A program made the translations under genes and the position numbers. Positions 56,731 through 64,000 of a stretch of 64,000 nucleotides of DNA are shown piece after piece; within the stretch, counting starts at the first letter, position 1, and each line of letters begins with the position of its first letter. Location of the stretch: assembly GCA_014607495.2 (NCBI GenBank), contig CP053160.1:10540001-10604000 (forward strand), written 5' to 3'. The stretch comes from Carposina sasakii. Lineage: Eukaryota > Arthropoda > Insecta > Lepidoptera > Carposinidae. The notes under the pieces are model-generated. The model searched no databases. It was not told where the DNA came from and saw only the letters and a program-made list of their open reading frames with translations.

Positions 56731-59726
56731 TCATGCAGCATTTTGTAGTACAAAATAGAAAGGCGGTTGAATCCTATTCACTCCACCGGAAGCCATATTA
56801 GGGGGCACACCATGCCATTCCAGTCTATATTTATCCAGGACCTTAGCAGATAACGATCCCAGCATCTTGCCCACCACGCCAGTAGCTGGGCAGGTTTCTC
56901 CAAAAGGCATGGATGAGGATGGATGAGCTCGCGAAGCCTGTAACGGTCCCCAACCTTCCGGAGACCAGCGTTCAGGGATGAAGGTCTTGGCGCGCCCCCA
57001 TTGCTGCTCAGATTTGCCGGTCACGCCATGGGCAAGGATTATGTCCACCTATAAAATATAACTTCTATCAAACTTCCTTAAGACGTGGATGAATGGAAAT
57101 GTAATAAAAAGGAACTTCGACACAAGACAACACATCTACGGCTCTACCTAATACTTCATGTACCTATAGGTATAGATAATAAGTAGCACGTATAGATAAA
57201 TGTAGCAACTAAACAAAAATTATGTTCTTACAAAATCTTTAAACATTGTTTAATCTAAAGTTGTATAAGTTTAACAGATATCCTATATATTTTGCTGTCT
57301 AATATAGTTTTAAACTAAATTAAAGGAGTGTTTGAATTGATGCGGTTTTGTGATAACATCCATTTATAGCTGAAAATGGTAGATCAACCTAGACAAATAC
57401 ATTTCATCATTGAGAAGTGGTGATAGTGGAAAACTTAATGCGCATTCAGCGCCATATCCATCCATAGAGAACTCCATCAGCCCATGACTTACCCCAGCAG
57501 GTATCTCATACCCAGCAACAGCAAAGCTCTCGGTACTCCGTCTGACCACACCACCAGTAGCCGGATGAAGCCTCAAGGCTTCCTTTACAATCCCGCCAAT
57601 GAACGCCAGTTCTGGTCGTTGGGACCCTGACTCCATGACGGCGGCTGACCAGGCCACCTCGTCGTGAGCGCGTTGCTGAGTCGCCGGGTGGAGGGAGAGG
57701 TGGTAGAACATCGAGAGCGCTGTTTGTGCTAGCTGTAGTGTAAAATGGAAGATGGTGAACCAATATTAAAATATAAAAGTAAAAAACACAAACGGGCTAA
57801 GCTAAATAAAAACGTATAATAGTGGCCAAATAACAAGAATAAAGAGATAAGAAGGAGGCGGGCAGCAGCGCCTCCCGTGTTGACAACATAGTCTGAAAAT
57901 CTCACTGTCATCAACCCGCCCGCCTTGTAGCGTGCCCTGGAGGAGGCCTATGTCCAGCAGTGGAATGCAATAGGCTGGTGTGTGTAATGTATAGGATAGA
58001 TTACTTACAGGGTCAACACCAGCGAGTAAGATGTCAGCAGCCAGAGGCAGAATCCGCTGATCTAAAGGCCGAAGTGATTCTAGAAGGACTTGTTCAGATT
58101 TTCTGTCATTTTTTTCTAATGATCGCAATGCTTCTTGTAGGAAGTGGTCAGTTAAGCTAGAATATAAATTATTTAAATTAATTTTATTCTAGCTAAGGTC
58201 AAGTCAAGAGTTAACCTAAACCGACGAGCGTGCATGAAGAATATCATGAAAGTAGATGTAGCAAAAGAGTTGTGTCAGGACCGTAGCAAGTGGAGATCCG
58301 TAATCTCTGCCTACCCCCTGGGGAAAGCGGCGTGATTTTAATATGTATGTATGTCAGCAGTCAGTGACCCACTAATTTCTTGTCGTTTGACAGCTGGATG
58401 TGATTGTCAGGCTCCAGATAGGATGCTTAGTAAATTTTAGTAAACAAGAGCAGTCTCTTGTTTACTAAACTGTACTATATACTTCATGTGCCTCCTATAC
58501 GCTTCTACCTAAGGTTTAATTGTTGCTATCATCTTCTTGATAATGATTCTTCTGAATGTGTTATCTTCAAATAAAAACCTATTCTACTCTATTCTATAAA
58601 TCCATATAAAGATTGGATTTAAATCCTAATGTTAACCAGTATTTGGATATATACAAACCTGAAATGTTTATCAAAAGCCTGTAAAGCATTCTTGAAGGTA
58701 AGTGAGTCCGACTTTAGGGTGGACTCGCTGCGGACCAGGTAGCTACCATCAGCGATGCTCCGGCAACACCTCACTAATTGCTCGGCTGGAGTCAGATCCT
58801 CGAGATTTCTTTTTGAAAGGGAACAGAGGTCTGGCGTGTCGTCGTCTATTGACGTTTTTAGGGGTAGCCTGTGAAATAGATTATATGCTTATTTAACGAG
58901 TAATTCATTGCTGATAAACTAGTGGGAAGTCAGGCTCCAGAATAAAAAAAACTTCATAAAATTCACGGAGGAGTTCAATTCTCCAAGAGTAGGCAGTCAT
59001 TGCCGGTTATTCCTATTTTAATCAGTTAAGACAGGTCTACGGTCTTCTTTGCTCACGAATCAACCACAAATAAAAAGGTGGATTCGGGTAGTTCATACAG
59101 ACATTATGATAAGAGCGTAGATAATAAACACTTGAACTCAGTAAGTAACTGGCCGGCCGACACTCATTTATTTCCAAAAGATATATAACGTATCTACATA
59201 CATTATATTTAGTAGCCAACCTATGGGAATCTTTCACGGACCTACGTACCTGTTTTCATCAGAGGGGATATGAACCGCGCCATCCAGACAGCCAAGTCTG
59301 ATGCCCAGCAGCATCACCCCCACCGTCTCCAGCGCCCATCGGTATAGCTCTGTTTCCAACTCTTCATTTAGAGCATTCTCTGCATGACGTAGATCTCCTA
59401 GTCTGAAAGAGAAATGACAGTTTTAAGTGCCGGCCTTCTCTAGCACAAAATATACTGTGTGAGCCTATTAAGTCCTATATGGTAAGGGTAAGCCTACTAC
59501 CGCATTACGGACACAAACAATGTAATCAGCGAGCAGAAAATAATTAATTGGGAAAAGTTTTCTAGTGAGTATTTCTAAATGGCTATCACCTATTAAGTTT
59601 TATTAATTCTCTTACCTCCTTGTGATGTCGTCTCCAATATCATCAAACGCTTGACTGTAATTATTAGTGAAATCAGGGTCGAGTAAGAGCGTTCGGATTC
59701 CCGTCCAAACTGCTTTAGATTCTTCC
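56731..59726 (-). CDS. Mitochondrial-clan cytochrome P450 (last six exons)
   Basis: Heme monooxygenase, probably imported into mitochondria and served by adrenodoxin. Exons on the minus strand: 59726-59616, 59402-59250, 58868-58659, 58156-58009, 57732-57493, 57048-56731 (stop TGA). All introns are GT-AG and in frame, giving about 392 residues. Clan evidence: ELYRWALETVGVMLLGIRLGCL and VWTGIRTLLLDP. K-helix EALR, FIPERW, and the heme cysteine in FGETCPATG are present. Odd: the I-helix reads AGVDPLAQT where AG-x-D-T-T is expected, and the heme loop is three residues shorter than FGxGxRxC. The last exon extends past the usual end. The N-terminal 110 or so residues were not found before 64000. 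It resembles a lineage-specific mitochondrial P450 rather than one I can name. Confidence 0.85.
57855..57985 (+). mobile_element. RTE-mobilised SINE-like element in P450 intron
   Basis: GGAGGCGGGCAGCAGCGCCT...CAACATAGTC...GTAGCGTGCCCTGGAGGAGG...GCAGTGGAATGC, the same family as 46991-47214. It lies between the fourth and fifth exons listed for the P450, about 25 bp from the splice donor at 58008. Confidence 0.65.
58436..58469. repeat. Perfect 15-bp hairpin in a P450 intron
   Basis: TTTAGTAAACAAGAG and its exact inverse around a CAGT loop. No coding role; possibly the trace of a small foldback element. Confidence 0.8.
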
Positions 59727-62009
59727 CTAAAATAAAGTTAATGGCATACTCAAAACTTAAATCGACTGCGAGGACAAATTCAAATTCAAATTCAAAATCA
59801 TTCAAAATCATTTATTCGACATGAAAGCATTAACAACTTGTTTGTCGATTGTCTTTTTATATGTTACTTTCTATGTTCGCACCCCAAAATGAAACCGCTA
59901 CCAAACAAAAAAGGAGGTGAATTTAACAACCCACAAAAATAAATCGCAAAGTTTTGCTTTGGCAACGGTCACCATCCCAAAGTGCGATTTGTTACGGTCT
60001 GTCAGGCATAAGTTGGCGATTCGGGGCTTAATAGCCACCAACGTGGAGCTAATAAGAGTTAAGGTCGCCTAAAGACGAAATCCAGGAGAGCTGCTAGACA
60101 GTTCTCCTTTATGGCAAAACCAACATTAGGTCTGACACACCGCATGATTCTACTATTACTGTTACACTATTTCAGTGAAGTGTCATTGCTTGTGACAGAA
60201 AACATATTAGCAAGATAAGCTCACCAGCGACACAGTACATAACACATCATAGTAACATATTAACAAAAGAAATCTTACATTGGATTTACGTATATACAGA
60301 GTAATACATAGTAACACATTAACTCCACTTAGTGTAGTAATGATAATTCAGATTATTACAGTAATACAATCTAAATTTAAATTCATATTGAATAAGCGAC
60401 AATGTACTCCTATATGCAAACCTTTTGTACATACATAGGTAGGCATTCATCATATCCTGTATAACTTTGCATCCAATAATACAAGTCTATACCAATCATC
60501 GGAAATCTGATACACTAAATTGTTACAAGTCAATTTAGGCCACGTATACCTACACTCGTAATACTATAGTCACTCGGAAGGCAAAGCAGGAATACATCCA
60601 GCCCCTGTAGGATGGGCACAAGCCCCTTAGTGACTGTTGTCGTTATGCCGGACCATCCAGGGGAATGAATCCTTTACTTTCCAGATGGGGGCTCCAGCCT
60701 CAACACAGCTCCTTACGATGTATACCATTGTAGAATCGAAAATTAATTTCAATTAATTTACGTTGATATCCTAAGTGCTGTCATTCGCTGAACTATGCAG
60801 TATGTATGTATATGATGAAAGATTGAGAAATTACAAAGTATCATTTACTGGGTAGGTACTCTTTCTATGTTTGCGATGGATGTTGGGGACAAAACATCAA
60901 TATAAAAGCTACTCAGAGTAGCAATGAAGTTATCTGTCTCTACTTCATTAGGCTTAGAGTAAAGGAAAATCTTCGTACGGTTTCAAATATCAAAGTTTAT
61001 AAATTGAACTGCAAACGAGTTTCAGCGTGAAATAGAAAACTACAACCCCTGAAATGTGAATGACTTGCTTTACTACAGCCCGTTTCAATATGAAAGCCTC
61101 CGATTTTTCACGAAGAAAAATAAAACAGATGAAATATTAGCAGAGTCACAAACGGTCTATTCTACTTTATTTTTACTATACATTTGTATAGGCGACTCTT
61201 TAGTGTCCAAGGATCATCCGCGAATATAGCAAACGAGTTCACTTAGCGCTTTTGTAACAGAAATTTACAGTACAGTCAGATAATGTTCCAGCGAGATTAG
61301 GATTCAGAATACTGAAGTCGCTAATTCCACATTTTATCATTCTTATTCAGTTCTTGTTACCTGAATTTCAGAGGATAACCAACTTACTTATTCATTTACT
61401 CATTTCCCTGGAGTTTTGGAGCGGGAAATGATAATAAGCTGCTTTTGGGTCCACGATATGATTTTAAACGACTACAAAGCTAAGGTAGATAATTCTTCTA
61501 ATAGGATTTATTTTGTAAGTCTCTGTTTGAATAAATTGAAAGCCGTTTGATAAAAAAATCTGTTACTTTATAAAGCGTATTAGTGAGGGAGTTTTGCTTA
61601 GGATTTTTTATACATTCCGTGTGGATATGGGATTGGTTGTTTGGTGTTATTAGTTTAGTTACAATTTGGCTGTAGGAACATTGTTTTCTTTAGTGACATT
61701 AGAAAGAAAAGAAAGAAAGAAACAAATGCAAACTAAATACAATCTTTATAGCTATTCATGTTGGTAAATGTAAGTACTTCTACGTAGCCGAATGTAGCAT
61801 GTACAATTCTACATAGTAAAATATAAAAACAAAAACAGTGTTTTAAAGAAAAGGAGATACGCATAAGACTACCATGTAAAGATTATTTGTTAGAGTTTAT
61901 TATTAAAGTTTATGAAGCAATCACTACATTTCTAATAAGCTCAATCCCTCATCTTTTTTGGGCTATCATGATACATAGGATTGTTTATACGACAACATTT
62001 TTTGGTTGA
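59727..62009. other. Probable P450 upstream intron; repeats only
   Basis: A (ATTCAA)n run at 59777-59800 opens a repeat-like stretch to about 60130. No exon encoding a P450 N-terminus was recognised on the minus strand. The rest is AT-rich. Confidence 0.4.
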
Positions 62010-62105
62010 CCGATTGGCGCAGTTGGTTATACCGCGCTATATCCTAGGTTCGAATCCTGGTAGGCGCAAACACTAGTATAATGAGATCAATGTTTGTTTC
62101 CCTTT
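62010..62105 (+). mobile_element. tRNA-derived SINE, truncated copy 3
   Basis: CCGATTGGCGCAGTTGGTTA (A-box region), GGTTCGAATCCTGGTAG (B-box, 62047-62063), then AATGAGATCAATGTTTGTTT. The body after the tRNA-like head equals that of the SINEs at 13826 and 36868, so this is a SINE head and not a tRNA gene. Confidence 0.7.
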
Positions 62106-62453
62106 TGGTTCATTATCTTGAAGTGTGTAAATATTATTTTATGTAAGTACCTAGTCTATATATGTAGAGGTCAGCTCAAAAACGCTACTTGCATGGACTC
62201 ACGACAGTAGCAGACGCCTATACAATGACTCCCCATGACCTGATATGAACTTCATGCAGATTTCGAAGACACTAACGTCAAGGAAGAACAATGCTAATCA
62301 GGCCACGTGTACCGTACGTGCTTCCGCCTTCCGACAATTTATTTAAAAGGTAAACGAACGGGGAAGATAAAGAATGAATAAAATATAATTGAGTTTAGGT
62401 ATGTACGTTCTTGTCATTATTTATTTACATGTGATTGCTCGATTATATCGAAG

Positions 62454-62580
62454 ACTAGTGGACGCCCACAACTTCGTCCCGCATACTAAACTTAAGAATT
62501 TCCACTTTACCTGTTCCTGTGGAATTTCGGGACATCCTTACCTATCGGATGACAATATACGAATCAAAAATTAGCTAGCT
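62454..62580 (-). mobile_element. Helitron-like 3' fragment, inverted
   Basis: ACTAGTGGACGCCCACAACT at 62455 is the inverse of the family 3' end; the CCTGTGGAATTTCGGGACAT segment follows. A further piece (GGCCGCCCGTGCTTCGTCCG) lies near 63650. From 62581 to 64000 I see no gene. Confidence 0.55.
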
Positions 62581-64000
62581 ATCTTGATGGATTGCCAGTA
62601 AACCAGAATTTTCATATTCTCTCAGAAAATTCAAATATAAGTCTTCCTGGCTATGATGCCATGCAAAGTTAGGAAATATATATCTCTATATACATTGCAG
62701 GTCTTGTCGCGTGTAAGAACCATATTTTCTGTACAAACTTGCATTTCATACATACTCCTAATATTTTAGAAAGCTAATGAGCAAACATGAATAAAATTAA
62801 AATAAACTGTATAAAAATCTAGATTAGAGAGTTGTTACTTTCACCACCTACACATTTCTCTTTATATTATTTTATGCAACGTTCTTCGTTCAATTCCTTA
62901 TTTCGTATAACATTCAAAAATTTGTTACGTCACGTACGTTATAACAAGTACTACTAGAAGTTAGTACGCAAGTTATTTGCAATGATGCAAAAATCGATTT
63001 AATCTGCAGAGTCACAAGAAGTGATGTTGTGGATGATAGATACGAGTACATATGAGTAACACAGCCTTTATTTGATAGTTGCATAGAAAGTAGCGGCATG
63101 GATATCTGAATTCTCTAGCCAGAAATATATAGGTAGGTAAAATTTGATAGAGCTTAGTGTAAAGTTTTCTGTAAAAATCTACTACTTACTAGATTCTACT
63201 TGGGGTCGGCGCGCGGCATAATATCTAGATACTTTTCATCCATTTATCCCTATTCTCCGTCATCTTTTACTCACTCCCAGTACACACAAATCCTCTCTCA
63301 GACAGTCCATCCTACACTTTTTACGTTTTCCTCCTCCTCTATAACTTGATTTTTTATTAATTATCAATTTAATGTACCTATTAGTGCTCATAGTACAAAA
63401 ACTCTCTGATTACCGAAATAAATTGGTAGGAAATAATAATAATGCTAAATATGTTGATAACCACACAATGACCTACCACACGTGGTTGCGGCGTGTGGCT
63501 CTTTGTTTTTGTTTACGGTATTCATTATTCATTAAATGTTTATTGTGGGAACCATTTTAGGATATGCGGTTTGTACATTTTGGTTGTTGTTTAATAGAAA
63601 TCCGCTTGGACTAAAAATGTATAGGTGGTATAATCGACCTAGAATAGCGGCCGCCCGTGCTTCGTCCGCGTGAGCTTTCTAGTCTATTTGTTATTCTGCA
63701 CCGGTATGATGAATTTTTACTTTTAAACGTCAAATTACCAGAGCTATTAATAACTAGATAAACTAAGTGGATGTACTCTGCATGTAAAAAATAGACTTAA
63801 GAATTAGAATAGACATTCGTTCTCGCGCCTGGACTGAAGGAATTAGGGCTGATAGACGTGGTTTGCAATCCCTTTTTACACACCAAGTAGAAACACTTGC
63901 CGTGTCTAGTTATTACTTAGCTCTGTGGATTTGACGTTTAAAAGTGAGACATCTCGCTCTCACCAAATTCATCATACTGGTGCTGATGTATATGCTATAT

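Noticed and set aside
62010..62082. tRNA gene on the plus strand
   Set aside because: A and B boxes are good, but the sequence following the tRNA-like part is the same as in the SINEs at 13826 and 36868, and the anticodon stem is poor.

Overview
The window looks like nuclear DNA from a moth or butterfly (Lepidoptera). It is AT-rich, its genes have many short exons with GT-AG introns, and the spaces between are packed with repeat types typical of that order: short Helitron-like elements ending in CTAGT, tRNA-derived SINEs, RTE and jockey non-LTR fragments, a CsRn1-type Ty3 element primed by tRNA-Trp, a BEL/Pao element, and many TIR elements. The assignment is by pattern recognition only; no database search was run.

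Layout. (1) 1-1077, minus: the 5' three exons of COP9 signalosome subunit 7; its 3' end lies left of the window. (2) 1078-11398: repeat-rich intergenic DNA. It holds a structurally complete 5-kb CsRn1-clade LTR retrotransposon (3815-8801) inserted inside an older Helitron-like element, and an orphan THAP-type first exon (10152-10222). (3) 11399-40812, plus: one 16-exon gene that I could splice without a single frame break into an 834-residue C2H2 zinc-finger protein with ten fingers and two glutamine-rich blocks. Its introns carry a stack of mobile elements: an RTE fragment, a hAT-like element, a piggyBac derivative with nested insertions, a decayed jockey element, an antisense BEL/Pao element with identical LTRs, and, in the last intron, an intact 4-exon antisense gene for a transposase-like protein that has zinc-finger ends but no catalytic core. 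(4) 40813-56700: long gene-poor, repeat-rich DNA. (5) 56731-59726, minus: the last six coding exons of a mitochondrial-clan cytochrome P450 with unusual I-helix and heme-loop motifs; its 5' exons were not found and may lie right of the window. (6) 59727-64000: probable P450 intron or upstream DNA with a few repeats.

The three host genes do not form an obvious functional unit. The most interesting items are: the coreless transposase-like gene; the textbook -1 frameshift signal in the CsRn1 element (in-frame slippery heptamer plus a 9-bp stem); the BEL element whose LTRs are identical although its pol frame is broken twice; the zinc-finger gene's orphan half-fingers at phase-0 exon junctions; and the P450's missing conserved threonine. 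Ages, families and functions are inferences unless stated as seen.
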